Assembly: GCA_051252095.1 (NCBI GenBank)
Contig: JBPOFK010000010.1
Location: forward strand, 1-64,000
Length of the DNA: 64,000 nt
Reading direction: 5' to 3'
Source: GCA-2401735 sp051252095
GTDB taxonomy: Bacteria > Pseudomonadota > Gammaproteobacteria > Burkholderiales > Methylophilaceae
How positions within the stretch are numbered: position 1 is the first letter of the stretch; every line of letters starts with the position of its first letter. Below are positions 53,501-61,549 of this stretch, one piece after another. The position numbers and the translations under genes were made by a program. The notes beneath the pieces are model-generated. The model searched no databases. It saw only the letters and a list, made by a program, of their open reading frames with translations, and was not told the DNA's origin.

Positions 53501-54083
53501 GTGGTTACCAAAATTGCCACCATGGTTTTTGTGTAATGGTATTTCTTGATGTTTTGTCCTTAGACTCTGTGACAGGCTGTTTCATAGGCGGCGGTGGCTC
53601 GCATCTGTTTATAAATTTTTGGTCTATTTCCGAAACCATATTGGAATTAAGTGTTGATACTTCTAGCAACCCTTCAAGAAATTCTTGGAGAGTCTTACTT
53701 GGGTCACCATGAACTATGTCACCAATATGCTCTCCTGAGGAATAAACGCTCCAATCCATAGTATGCTCTTTTGACCATGCTGAAAGCTGGTTCACAATAA
53801 AATTGGTGTCAGACCAAGCCATCAAATAGTCTTCTTCCTGCGACACTTCCATCCATTCACCCGTCTGTGTTGTATAGCCCCCGCTGTTGAATAGAGAGTT
53901 ACCACCAACAAGTCTAGCGGGAGCAGCCTGCTCTAGCCTGACAAATAATGGCTCTGCCCAGTAACAACGCTCTCTAAGTAGCAACCGTTGTTCATTATCA
54001 ATATGTGTAGCAACATCAGATGATACTGATTGGATTGAGTGATATTCAAGTAAGACGCTCATAGGTTTCCTTTTGACACCTAA
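53449..54083 (-). mobile_element. Integron gene cassette 2
   Basis: The segment between the two predicted recombination points (G^TT of each attC) is 635 bp and contains one gene, 53505-54062, with short flanks and its own attC at 53443-53500. Compact one-gene structure and orientation away from the integrase are typical of integron cassettes. Confidence 0.85.
53505..54062 (-). CDS. Unknown cassette protein (185 residues)
   Basis: I do not recognise this product. It has no signal peptide or membrane helix. The sequence is acidic in the middle (MEVSQEEDYLMAWSDTNFIV) with a helical part around QEFLEGLLEVSTLNSNMVSE, a Pro-rich stretch CEPPPPMKQP and the unusual aromatic C terminus KPWWQFW. The gene fills cassette 2 of the integron, reads away from the integrase, and its ATG is 22 bp after the previous cassette junction. 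A cargo gene of unknown use. Confidence 0.75.
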   Translation of the reverse strand: MSVLLEYHSIQSVSSDVATHIDNEQRLLLRERCYWAEPLFVRLEQAAPARLVGGNSLFNSGGYTTQTGEWMEVSQEEDYLMAWSDTNFIVNQLSAWSKEHTMDWSVYSSGEHIGDIVHGDPSKTLQEFLEGLLEVSTLNSNMVSEIDQKFINRCEPPPPMKQPVTESKDKTSRNTITQKPWWQFW

Positions 54084-54136
54084 CGTTTAAATTAAGGGGC
54101 TACCGAAGGTAGTCCCGCTTGAATGATGGGTTAGGA
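54078..54136 (-). other. attC recombination site, proximal cassette
   Basis: On the minus strand the 59-bp site runs from TCCTAAC to GTTAGGT. The arms CCATCATTCAAGCGGGACTA and TAGCCCCTTAATTTAAACG form an imperfect palindrome around CTACC-TTC-GGTAG. The stop codon of cassette 1's gene lies inside the first core site (CCTAAC). The sequence is of the type seen in chromosomal integrons of beta- and gammaproteobacteria. Confidence 0.9.
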
Positions 54137-55081
54137 GCCATGATGAACGCATGGCAACCCAGTTTCATTATTTCTTACATCAACAACCCAAATTAAATGC
54201 CAGCCATATTCAGTTGGAGTAGGCGAGGATAGCTCTTCAAGTGGTAAATTGATAATGGTGTTTGCAAAGTTTCCGGCGAAGTTTTTTAATTGAATATAGC
54301 CTAAATCTCCTTTGTTAACTCTTGAGGCCTCGTCTATTGAATCACTAGTTGCTTTTTTAAGCAAAGGCAGCTTGTCATTATTTTTGTCGTTAATAATCTC
54401 TACGTAAATAGTACGAGCCTCTTCCTCAGTTTTGTACATGCTATGAAAAACTCTAGCTTCTATATTATGAAGTGATTGGCAATTATCAATATACTCCGCC
54501 CCTAAATCCAGTTCAGTTTTAGCTGTTTCATTAATAGCATTAGTCTCGGGATTGCCAATTTTTAGAACACTGGTTGAAGGTTCATATTCAAGCAGTACTT
54601 GGCTCACGGCATCGGCATGTGCCTTGTCTTTTGCAAAATTGAGTAGTGCTTTTCCATATTTTGTTTGATGTGACTTCTTGAAAAGCTTCATATCATCTGC
54701 ATAAAGGGTAGGGTTTTGGGTTTCAATCCCTTTAATTAACTCTTTATTTAAGTTTTTTCCATTAGGAGATTCCCAGAATAAAATTGCTTCTCGTGCTAAA
54801 TCAGGCGAAACATGGTGTTTTAAGTAAGGGAGAGCTGCTGTTTCTATCGCTTCGTCTGGAATATGTTTTAATTTAGAACACACCTTTTCAAGGGCTGGGA
54901 TTAATAAGCGTTTATAGGTGAGCTGGCAGTCTTGTTTGAATGGTGCTTTAGCTCGTTTCGCAAAATCTAGCGCTTTAAATAGTTGAGAATAGAGCTCATC
55001 ATTAGTTTGGGCATGCGAGCAAGAAATAAAAAACGTAATAAAAGCTATCAATAAGTTATGTAACTTCACATTGATTCCTAA
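54084..55081 (-). mobile_element. Integron gene cassette 1
   Basis: The 998-bp segment between the putative attI core at 55076-55082 and the cut point of the proximal attC holds one gene (54131-55069). It is the first cassette next to the integrase. The short 12-bp leader before the start codon fits a cassette expressed from a promoter in the attI/intI region. Confidence 0.83.
54131..55069 (-). CDS. Exported parvulin-like protein in cassette 1
   Basis: The 312-residue protein starts at GTG 55069 and has a signal peptide (LLIAFITFFISCSHA, with a possible lipobox FISC). Its middle region (about 35-190) resembles DUF2059-like helical periplasmic domains (LAREAILFWESPNGKNLNKE). The C-terminal 90 residues look like a PpiC/parvulin rotamase: GDLGYIQLKNFAGNFANTII near 253 and PTEYGWHLIWVVDVRNNE near 283. 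It may help fold exported proteins. As integron cargo an exported chaperone-like protein is unusual. Confidence 0.75.
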   Translation of the reverse strand: MKLHNLLIAFITFFISCSHAQTNDELYSQLFKALDFAKRAKAPFKQDCQLTYKRLLIPALEKVCSKLKHIPDEAIETAALPYLKHHVSPDLAREAILFWESPNGKNLNKELIKGIETQNPTLYADDMKLFKKSHQTKYGKALLNFAKDKAHADAVSQVLLEYEPSTSVLKIGNPETNAINETAKTELDLGAEYIDNCQSLHNIEARVFHSMYKTEEEARTIYVEIINDKNNDKLPLLKKATSDSIDEASRVNKGDLGYIQLKNFAGNFANTIINLPLEELSSPTPTEYGWHLIWVVDVRNNETGLPCVHHGS

Positions 55082-55204
55082 CGTAAAGTAGGCATCCTAA
55101 ATGACGCAATGTTTTGCATCATGGATGTTTTTTTGTTGTTTATTTTTGGCATTAGATTTATTATTTTCAGTTATTTATCTTGATTTAGTATATCCTAATT
55201 ATAT
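55076..55204. other. Putative attI region and intI promoter
   Basis: The interval between cassette 1 and the integrase start carries a GTTAGGA core site on the minus strand (55076-55082) where cassette 1 joins, then AT-rich sequence rich in T runs up to the integrase ATG. attI sites are normally adjacent to intI in just this place; the boundaries on the integrase side are not defined. Confidence 0.65.
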
Positions 55205-56194
55205 ATGGCAGATACGTCAATTACTGATTCACCTAAATTGCTTGATGTTGTTCGCGGAAAAATCCGTTTAAAACATTACAGCATTCGTACTGAGCAGGCT
55301 TATGTTGATTGGATTAAGCGTTTTATCCTTCATTTTGATAAGCAACATCCTAAAAACCTAGGTGCGCAGCATGTAGAACAATTTTTAACTTATTTGGCAG
55401 TAAAGAGCAAGGTATCTGCTAGTACACAGAATCAGGCAAAAAGTGCTTTGTTGTTTTTGTACAAAGAAGTGTTGGGTTTGGAGTTGCCTTGGCTGGATGA
55501 TGTTGAGCAGGCAAAGGCGCCTAAACGTTTACCTGTTGTGCTAACCAAGGAAGAGGTTAAGGCTGTTTTGGCGCAGTTGCACGGGACTAACCATTTGATT
55601 GTGAGTTTGCTCTATGGCACGGGTATGCGTATTTTAGAGGTGTTACGATTACGGGTTAAGGATGTTGATTTTTCGCGCAAGGAAATTTTGATTCGTGATG
55701 GTAAGGGCTATAAAGATAGAGTGACGATGTTGCCCGATGCTTTAGCTACTTTGTTAAAGGCGCATATTGCTAAAGTGAAAATTTTGCATGAGCAAGATTT
55801 GGCAGAAGGGTATGGTGAGGTGTATTTGCCAATGGCATTGGCTAAAAAATATCCTTCTGCGGCACGTGATTGGTCTTGGCAATATGTTTTTCCATCTCAA
55901 CGTTTGTCGGTAGACCCACGCAGTGAGGATGAAAAAGTGCGGCGGCACCACGTGCAAGGACAGGCTATTCAACGTGCAATGAGGCAGGCGGTGAGGGATG
56001 CGAGTATTACTAAAATTGCGACACCTCACACGCTACGTCATAGTTTTGCGACGCATTTGCTTGAAGGTGGTTATGATATTAGGACTGTGCAGGAGTTGTT
56101 GGGTCATAGTGATGTGTCTACCACGATGATTTATACCCATGTACTTAATAAGGGTGGGCGTGGTGTGAGCAGTCCACTGGATATGATTACTTAA
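55205..56194 (+). CDS. intI: Integron integrase
   Basis: IntI is a tyrosine recombinase that inserts and excises gene cassettes at attI and attC. The 329-residue protein has the SAM-like N-terminal domain (HYSIRTEQAYVDWIKRFILH), catalytic Arg in LLYGTGMRILEVLRLRVKDV near 146, the integron-specific extra helix region with YLPMALAKKYPSAARDWSWQ and VFPSQ near 220, the HxLRH motif (TPHTLRHSFATHLLEGGYD near 278), and the nucleophile tyrosine in TTMIYTHVLNKGGRGVSSPL. All catalytic residues are present. It points away from its cassettes, as expected, and looks intact. Confidence 0.95.
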   Translation: MADTSITDSPKLLDVVRGKIRLKHYSIRTEQAYVDWIKRFILHFDKQHPKNLGAQHVEQFLTYLAVKSKVSASTQNQAKSALLFLYKEVLGLELPWLDDVEQAKAPKRLPVVLTKEEVKAVLAQLHGTNHLIVSLLYGTGMRILEVLRLRVKDVDFSRKEILIRDGKGYKDRVTMLPDALATLLKAHIAKVKILHEQDLAEGYGEVYLPMALAKKYPSAARDWSWQYVFPSQRLSVDPRSEDEKVRRHHVQGQAIQRAMRQAVRDASITKIATPHTLRHSFATHLLEGGYDIRTVQELLGHSDVSTTMIYTHVLNKGGRGVSSPLDMIT

Positions 56195-56464
56195 TCCGCT
56201 ATATTATATTACAACCCTAAGGGTCTTCACCAACCTTGCTAAGTGCTGTACCCGTGAAGAGCATCACCATTCTCTCTTACCGCTAAAGCGGTAAGTCGAA
56301 TGTGAAAGCACTAAGTCGGTTATGAAGGGATGTGTCCGTGGAATATATGTGTTGAAACACATTGTTCACATGACAAATGCGGGCGAGGGGTTAGCAGCCC
56401 GCTTGATACGATTGTTTGACTTGGAGTGAGGTTTGGCGGTTAGGCAGAACTTTGCTTTAATGGA
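56195..56464. other. Intergenic region with hairpins and attC-like half site
   Basis: These 270 bp contain three perfect hairpins: CTTACCGCT/AGCGGTAAG (56276-56295), ATGTGTT/AACACAT (56347-56362) and GCGGGC/GCCCGC (56379-56402). On the minus strand GCCTAAC (56439-56445) followed by TCAAGCGGG (around 56400) recalls the left half of the attC sites at 54 kb, but no closing GTTRRRY is present. It may be a degraded cassette end. No gene is seen. Confidence 0.4.
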
Positions 56465-56803
56465 TTAAACAGCTTGTTCGCCTGTTTCACCAGTTCTAAT
56501 ACGTAACGCTTGCTCTACACTGGTCACAAAAATTTTACCATCACCAATCTTGCCTGTGTGCGCTGCTTTTACAATGGCATCCATTGCTTTATCCAACATG
56601 TCTTCTGGCACGACTAGCTCTAGTTTTGCTTTTGGTAAAAAGTCGATGGTGTATTCTGCACCACGGTAGAGTTCTGTATGACCTTTTTGACGGCCAAAGC
56701 CTTTGACTTCTGTGACTGTTAAGCCATTGATGCCGATCTCAGAAAGTGCTTCACGCACATCTTCTAATTTGAACGGTTTAATGACAGCTTCTATTTTTTT
56801 CAT
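56465..56803 (-). CDS. glnB: Nitrogen regulatory protein P-II
   Basis: P-II proteins sense 2-oxoglutarate and ATP/ADP and control nitrogen metabolism. The 112-residue protein begins MKKIEAVIKPFKLEDVREAL and carries the T-loop with the uridylylation tyrosine in YRGAEYTIDFLPK (Tyr51), and the second signature GKIGDGKIFVTSVEQALRIR near 84. It lies 34 bp after nadE and no amtB follows, which favours GlnB over GlnK. Confidence 0.94.
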   Translation of the reverse strand: MKKIEAVIKPFKLEDVREALSEIGINGLTVTEVKGFGRQKGHTELYRGAEYTIDFLPKAKLELVVPEDMLDKAMDAIVKAAHTGKIGDGKIFVTSVEQALRIRTGETGEQAV

Positions 56804-56837
56804 TTCTCTCTCCTGAATACTTCACTAAATTGTACTA

Positions 56838-58442
56838 CTAATTAAAGTTTAATTTGCAAGTAATTGGATAGCGCCGGTCTTTACCAAAGGCTCTTGGTGT
56901 AATTCGGACACCAATCGGGGCTTGCCGACGTTTATATTCATTAATGTCAATTAAGCGGGTAACACGTTTTACGTCTTTTTCACTGTGTCCCAGCTGGATG
57001 ATTTCATCAATACTGAGATCATTTTCTACATAGGCGAGCATAATGGCATCTAACGTTTCATAGTCTGGCAGACTGTCTTGATCTTTTTGGTCTTCACGTA
57101 ATTCTGCACTAGGTGGGCGGGTAATAATGCGCTCAGGGATGATTGGTGAAAGACTGTTGCGGTAGTTTGCCAGTCTGTAGACCATGGTTTTTGGCACATC
57201 TTTGATGAGTGCAAATCCACCTGCCATATCGCCATAGAGCGTACTATAACCAACCGCTGTTTCTGACTTGTTGCCTGTTGTGAGTACAATGCTACCAAAC
57301 TTATTGGATAACGCCATTAATAACATGCCGCGGATTCTTGCTTGCAGGTTTTCTTCGGTGGTATCTTCTTTGGTGTTTTTGAACTCATCCTTTAGGGCAT
57401 CTTTAAAGTCTTCAAATAAAGATTTAATGGGAATCAGACTATAATCCACACCCAGTTTTTCTGCCATTTCAATGGCGTCATCTACACTCATGCTAGCGGT
57501 ATATTGAGATGACATCATAAGTACTTTGACGCGCTCTGCACCAAGCGCATCCACCGCGATGGCTAGTGTTAGGGCGGAATCAATGCCACCAGACAGGCCT
57601 AGTACTACACTAGGAAAGCCATTTTTGTTGATATAGTCAGTTAAACCCAGTTTTAACGCATGATATATCATTGCCTCAATACTTAAAGGTGCAATGATTT
57701 CCGTTGCAACTGGTTGTTTATTCATAACTTCGACGTAACTCAACTCCTCTACAAAAGAGGGGAGTTGATGGGTCAGCCTACCTTGTCCATCCAGCACAAA
57801 TGATGCACCATCAAATACAAGCTCGTCTTGCCCGCCAACCAAATTGGCGTATAGAATAGGTAGACCAGTTTCCTTAACTCGATTTTTTAATACTTGGTAT
57901 CGCGTACCCAGTTTATCCATGCGATAAGGGGATGCATTGATGGTAATTAAAAATTCTGCACCAGCCAATTTTGCTAGTTTAGCTGGTCCTGACTCCCAAA
58001 CATCGGCGCAAATCATCACACCATACTTAATTCCATCTAGTGAAATGATCAGTGGCTTATTATCAGGGTGAAAATAACGTTTCTCATCAAACACACTATA
58101 GTTGGGGAGTACTTGTTTATGGTAGGTAGCAATGATGTTGCCATCTTGAATAATGCTGGCCGCATTAAATAGTAAATCATTCACTTTGTGAGGGTGACCG
58201 ACAATCAGTGTAATACCTATCGTTGCCTTGGCAATGCGGGATAGGGCTTTTTGGTTTGCCGTTAGAAAGTCATTTCTGAACAGTAAATCTTCTGGTGGAT
58301 AACCACATAAGCCGAGTTCTGGGGTTACAATTAAATTGGCACCATCCGATTTTGCCTGCTGTGCCAATGCAATGATTTTATCTGCATTACCTTTAATGTC
58401 GCCAACAGTCGCGTTGAGTTGTGCGATTGCAATTTTACTCAT
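56838..58442 (-). CDS. nadE: Glutamine-dependent NAD+ synthetase
   Basis: NadE amidates nicotinate adenine dinucleotide. The 534-residue protein is a two-domain enzyme: an N-terminal nitrilase-like glutaminase (about 1-255; Glu in VTPELGLCGYPPEDLLF, Lys in YHKQVLPNYSVFDE, Cys in GVMICADVWES near 148) and a C-terminal synthetase with the PP-loop VLGLSGGIDSALTLAIAVDA near 285 and TTGNKSETAVGYSTLYGD. It is one base upstream-adjacent to an ankyrin gene on the same strand. Confidence 0.96.
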   Translation of the reverse strand: MSKIAIAQLNATVGDIKGNADKIIALAQQAKSDGANLIVTPELGLCGYPPEDLLFRNDFLTANQKALSRIAKATIGITLIVGHPHKVNDLLFNAASIIQDGNIIATYHKQVLPNYSVFDEKRYFHPDNKPLIISLDGIKYGVMICADVWESGPAKLAKLAGAEFLITINASPYRMDKLGTRYQVLKNRVKETGLPILYANLVGGQDELVFDGASFVLDGQGRLTHQLPSFVEELSYVEVMNKQPVATEIIAPLSIEAMIYHALKLGLTDYINKNGFPSVVLGLSGGIDSALTLAIAVDALGAERVKVLMMSSQYTASMSVDDAIEMAEKLGVDYSLIPIKSLFEDFKDALKDEFKNTKEDTTEENLQARIRGMLLMALSNKFGSIVLTTGNKSETAVGYSTLYGDMAGGFALIKDVPKTMVYRLANYRNSLSPIIPERIITRPPSAELREDQKDQDSLPDYETLDAIMLAYVENDLSIDEIIQLGHSEKDVKRVTRLIDINEYKRRQAPIGVRITPRAFGKDRRYPITCKLNFN

Positions 58443-59384
58443 TTAATATTTTCCGCCAGCATCCTTGATGAGTTTTGCGACTTCTGGGTTGCCTTTTTTA
58501 AGTGCATAAACGTAAGCAGTCAGACCATATTGGTCGCGCGCTTGCAAATTAACATTGTTATCAATCAGTAATTGCATGAGGGCGACAGAATCCGCATCTA
58601 CTGCTCTTAAAACAAGTGGAGTATCTGCACCATCTTTATGGTTGATGTTTGCACCGTTTTCAATGAGTATTTTAGCAACAGGCAATTGGTTTTTGTCTAT
58701 TGCCCATGTTAGCGCTGTCCATTCTGATTTGTCTTCAGCTTTCACATCAGCACCTTTGCTTACCAATGCTTTGACGGCATCGCTATTGCCTAAACGTGCT
58801 GCATACATGAGTGCTGTGGTACCTTGACGATCCTTCATGTTGGCGTCAGCGCCTCTAGATAGCAGCACGTTGATAGTCGGTACATCATCACTTTTTGCTG
58901 CATGCATGAGCGGTGTTTTTTTGTCATCACTTCTGATGTTTGGGTCAACACCATAATCTAGCAACAGTTTCACAGATTCACTGTTGCCAGCAGTTGCTGC
59001 CATACCAAAAGCGCTCCAGCCACTAGGGTCGCGAATCAGTGGATCTGCGCCATGTTTTAGAAGCGTACGCATGGTATCCAAGTGTTCTCTTTTAGCTGCG
59101 AACATTAGCGCTGTCCAGCCACCTTTGTCTTGTGTATTGACTTTTGCACCTTTGCTAATCAGTAAGTCTGCTATTGCTGCTTGGTCTTTACGGGCAGCGT
59201 ACATGAGTGCGGTCACGCCATCTTCATCCTGCATATTAGGATTTGCACCACTTTGGATCAATGCGCTAACCGTACTTAATTCACCTTTAGAAGCCGCTGT
59301 GAGCAAATAAGCAATATCCTCAGCCAAGCTGACTTGACTACTGACTGACAAACACAATAACAAAATAAGGTAGATTTTTTTCAA
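58443..59384 (-). CDS. Periplasmic ankyrin repeat protein
   Basis: This 313-residue protein has a signal peptide (KIYLILLLCLSVSSQVSLA) and about eight ankyrin repeats of 33 residues with the pattern DxxGxTALMYAAxxG/xxxxVxxLLxxGAD. Examples are DEDGVTALMYAARKDQAAIA, DKGGWTALMFAAKREHLDTM and DRQGTTALMYAARLGNSDAV. It should be a periplasmic protein-binding module; no partner is known. It sits between sucD and nadE with gaps of three and zero bases, so it is probably in the sucCD transcript. Confidence 0.87.
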   Translation of the reverse strand: MKKIYLILLLCLSVSSQVSLAEDIAYLLTAASKGELSTVSALIQSGANPNMQDEDGVTALMYAARKDQAAIADLLISKGAKVNTQDKGGWTALMFAAKREHLDTMRTLLKHGADPLIRDPSGWSAFGMAATAGNSESVKLLLDYGVDPNIRSDDKKTPLMHAAKSDDVPTINVLLSRGADANMKDRQGTTALMYAARLGNSDAVKALVSKGADVKAEDKSEWTALTWAIDKNQLPVAKILIENGANINHKDGADTPLVLRAVDADSVALMQLLIDNNVNLQARDQYGLTAYVYALKKGNPEVAKLIKDAGGKY

Positions 59385-59387
59385 CGG

Positions 59388-60269
59388 TTAAGCTCCCTTG
59401 TTTTTAATAGCTTGCATGACAGCCTCGCCCAAACCTGCGGGTGATTTCGCCACTACTGCACCTGCTTTTTCTAGTGCTGTAATTTTATCTTCAGCGCGAC
59501 CGGACCCGCCAGAGATAATCGCACCTGCATGGCCCATGCGTTTACCTTTTGGTGCTGTTAAGCCTGCGATGTATGCCGCAACAGGTTTTGTGACATGATG
59601 TTTAATGTAATCAGCTGCCGCTTCCTCATCATTCCCGCCAATTTCTCCAACCATGATAATCGCTTCTGTTTCTGGATCAGCTTCAAATAGCGCTAAGCAT
59701 TCAATAAAGTTTAAACCCTTGACTGGGTCACCGCCAATACCAACACAAGTAGTTTGGCCTAGGCCTAGTGCAGTAGTTTGTTGCACCGCTTCATAGGTTA
59801 ATGTACCCGAGCGAGATACAACACCCACTTTGCCACGCAAATGAATACTGCCCGGCATAATGCCGATTTTGCATTCGTCTGGTGTGATAATGCCAGGACA
59901 GTTTGGCCCGATTAGTTTAGTACCATTTGCATCCAATGCAGTACGTACTTTAATCATATCCAGCACAGGAATACCTTCTGTAATGCAGACGACCAGCTCA
60001 ATCCCCGCGTCGCTCGCTTCTAGAATAGAGTCTGCTGCAAAGGGTGGTGGTACGTAAATCACACTAGCTGTCGCTTGTGTTTCACGCACCGCTTCACGCA
60101 CGGTGTTAAAGACAGGGAGGTCTAAATGCATCTGACCACCTTTACCTGGTGTAATACCACCCACCATTTGCGTACCATAAGCTATGGCCTGCTCAGAGTG
60201 GAAGGTACCTTGTTTACCTGTAAAACCTTGACATAATACCTTGGTGTTTTTGTTTACTAAAATACTCAT
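59388..60269 (-). CDS. sucD: Succinyl-CoA ligase alpha subunit
   Basis: SucD carries the phosphohistidine in the interconversion of succinyl-CoA and succinate in the TCA cycle. The 293-residue protein has VLCQGFTGKQGTFHSEQAIA near 11, LIGPNCPGIITPDECKIGIM near 118, GVVSRSGTLTYEAV near 150 and the active-site histidine in GKRMGHAGAIISGGSG near 243. Its start overlaps the sucC stop by four bases (ATGA). Confidence 0.97.
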   Translation of the reverse strand: MSILVNKNTKVLCQGFTGKQGTFHSEQAIAYGTQMVGGITPGKGGQMHLDLPVFNTVREAVRETQATASVIYVPPPFAADSILEASDAGIELVVCITEGIPVLDMIKVRTALDANGTKLIGPNCPGIITPDECKIGIMPGSIHLRGKVGVVSRSGTLTYEAVQQTTALGLGQTTCVGIGGDPVKGLNFIECLALFEADPETEAIIMVGEIGGNDEEAAADYIKHHVTKPVAAYIAGLTAPKGKRMGHAGAIISGGSGRAEDKITALEKAGAVVAKSPAGLGEAVMQAIKNKGA

Positions 60270-61426
60270 GACACCGCCTTCACTGCTTGCTCAGCAGCAT
60301 CGGTTAGGTTTTCAGCAGAGATAATATTTAAACCACTTTCTCGTAACATTTGTTTACCTAGTTCAACGTTTGTGCCCTCTAAACGGACGACAACCGGAAT
60401 GTTCATTTCGACTTCTTTAACGGCTGAAATAATACCTGTCGCAATAATGTCGCAGCGCATAATGCCACCGAAAATATTCACCAAAATGGCTTTGACGTTT
60501 TGATCAGCCAAAATAATCTTAAATGCTTTGGTAACGGTTTCTGCAGTTGCACCACCGCCCACATCTAAAAAGTTTGCAGGCGTGCCACCATGCAGTTTAA
60601 TTAAGTCCATGGTTGCCATGGCAAGCCCAGCACCATTCACCATACAGCCAATATTGCCATTGAGTGCAATATAATTCAGCCCAGAATGGTGTGCTTCAGC
60701 TTCTTTCTCATCATCTTGCGACCAGTCGCGCAAGCCAGCGAGGTTTTTTTGTCGATAAAGCGCATTTCCATCCACCGTCATTTTGCAGTCTAACGCGACC
60801 AAATGTCCTTCTTTGGTCACAACTAATGGGTTTATCTCAAGTAAAGCCAAGTCGTTATCTGTAAATAGTTTATATAAACCTTTAGCTAATTTGGTAAATT
60901 CTGCGATTTGGTCGCCCTTGAGTCCTAATGCAAATGCAATATTTCTTGCCTGAAAGGCAACAAGACCATTGAGTGGGTCGCATACTTCTTGCAATATCTT
61001 TTCAGGTTCGGTCGCGGCGATTTCTTCAATATCCATACCGCCAGCAGAGGAAGCGACCATGACAATCCTATCTAGCGATCGATCGACCAACATGGATAAG
61101 TAAAGCTCGCGTTCAATTGGAAGCGTTTGCTCGACTAGTACACGATGAACTGGTTGTCCGTCTGGTGCATTTTGATAGGTGACTAAATGTTTGCCCAGGA
61201 GGCTGCCTGCGGTGGCTTGCGCTTCTGTCGCTGAATGAACGATTTTCACGCCACCAGCTTTGCCGCGGCCGCCAGCATGGACCTGAGCTTTAATGACCCA
61301 TGCATCGCCTGCTATTTGCTTTGTTGCCTCCGCCGCCGCTTTTTCAGATTGTACGACTTCGCCGACAGGGGTCGCAATGCCATACTGCTGCAGCAATTGT
61401 TTTGATTGGTATTCGTGTAAATTCAT
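60266..61426 (-). CDS. sucC: Succinyl-CoA ligase beta subunit
   Basis: SucC binds nucleotide and succinate. The 386-residue ATP-grasp protein starts MNLHEYQSKQLLQQYGI and shows VIKAQVHAGGRGKAGGVKI near 44, LEINPLVVTKEGHLVALDCK near 196 and GGIMRCDIIATGIISAV near 320. It is first in the sucC-sucD-ankyrin run and is preceded by the terminator of the cytochrome gene. Confidence 0.97.
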   Translation of the reverse strand: MNLHEYQSKQLLQQYGIATPVGEVVQSEKAAAEATKQIAGDAWVIKAQVHAGGRGKAGGVKIVHSATEAQATAGSLLGKHLVTYQNAPDGQPVHRVLVEQTLPIERELYLSMLVDRSLDRIVMVASSAGGMDIEEIAATEPEKILQEVCDPLNGLVAFQARNIAFALGLKGDQIAEFTKLAKGLYKLFTDNDLALLEINPLVVTKEGHLVALDCKMTVDGNALYRQKNLAGLRDWSQDDEKEAEAHHSGLNYIALNGNIGCMVNGAGLAMATMDLIKLHGGTPANFLDVGGGATAETVTKAFKIILADQNVKAILVNIFGGIMRCDIIATGIISAVKEVEMNIPVVVRLEGTNVELGKQMLRESGLNIISAENLTDAAEQAVKAVS

Positions 61427-61501
61427 TATTCAGGTAGGTTTGATGATTGTTTATTCTAATATCGTATTTTCTCGCAAAACTACGCTTGAGGCTAGTAAAA
61501 C

Positions 61502-61531
61502 AAAAAAGCCGCAAATACATTGCGGCTTCTT
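61502..61531 (-). terminator. Rho-independent terminator after the membrane cytochrome gene
   Basis: On the minus strand the stem GCCGCAA/TTGCGGC (61508-61514 with 61520-61526) is followed by six T (AAAAAA at 61502-61507 on the plus strand). It ends the cytochrome gene 20 bp after its stop and insulates sucC. Confidence 0.85.
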
Positions 61532-61549
61532 CGTTAGTTACAAAGAGGG

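Noticed and set aside
56195..56464. Structured non-coding RNA
   Set aside because: Hairpins are present, but no promoter, terminator or match to a known RNA family could be seen; recorded as intergenic structure only.
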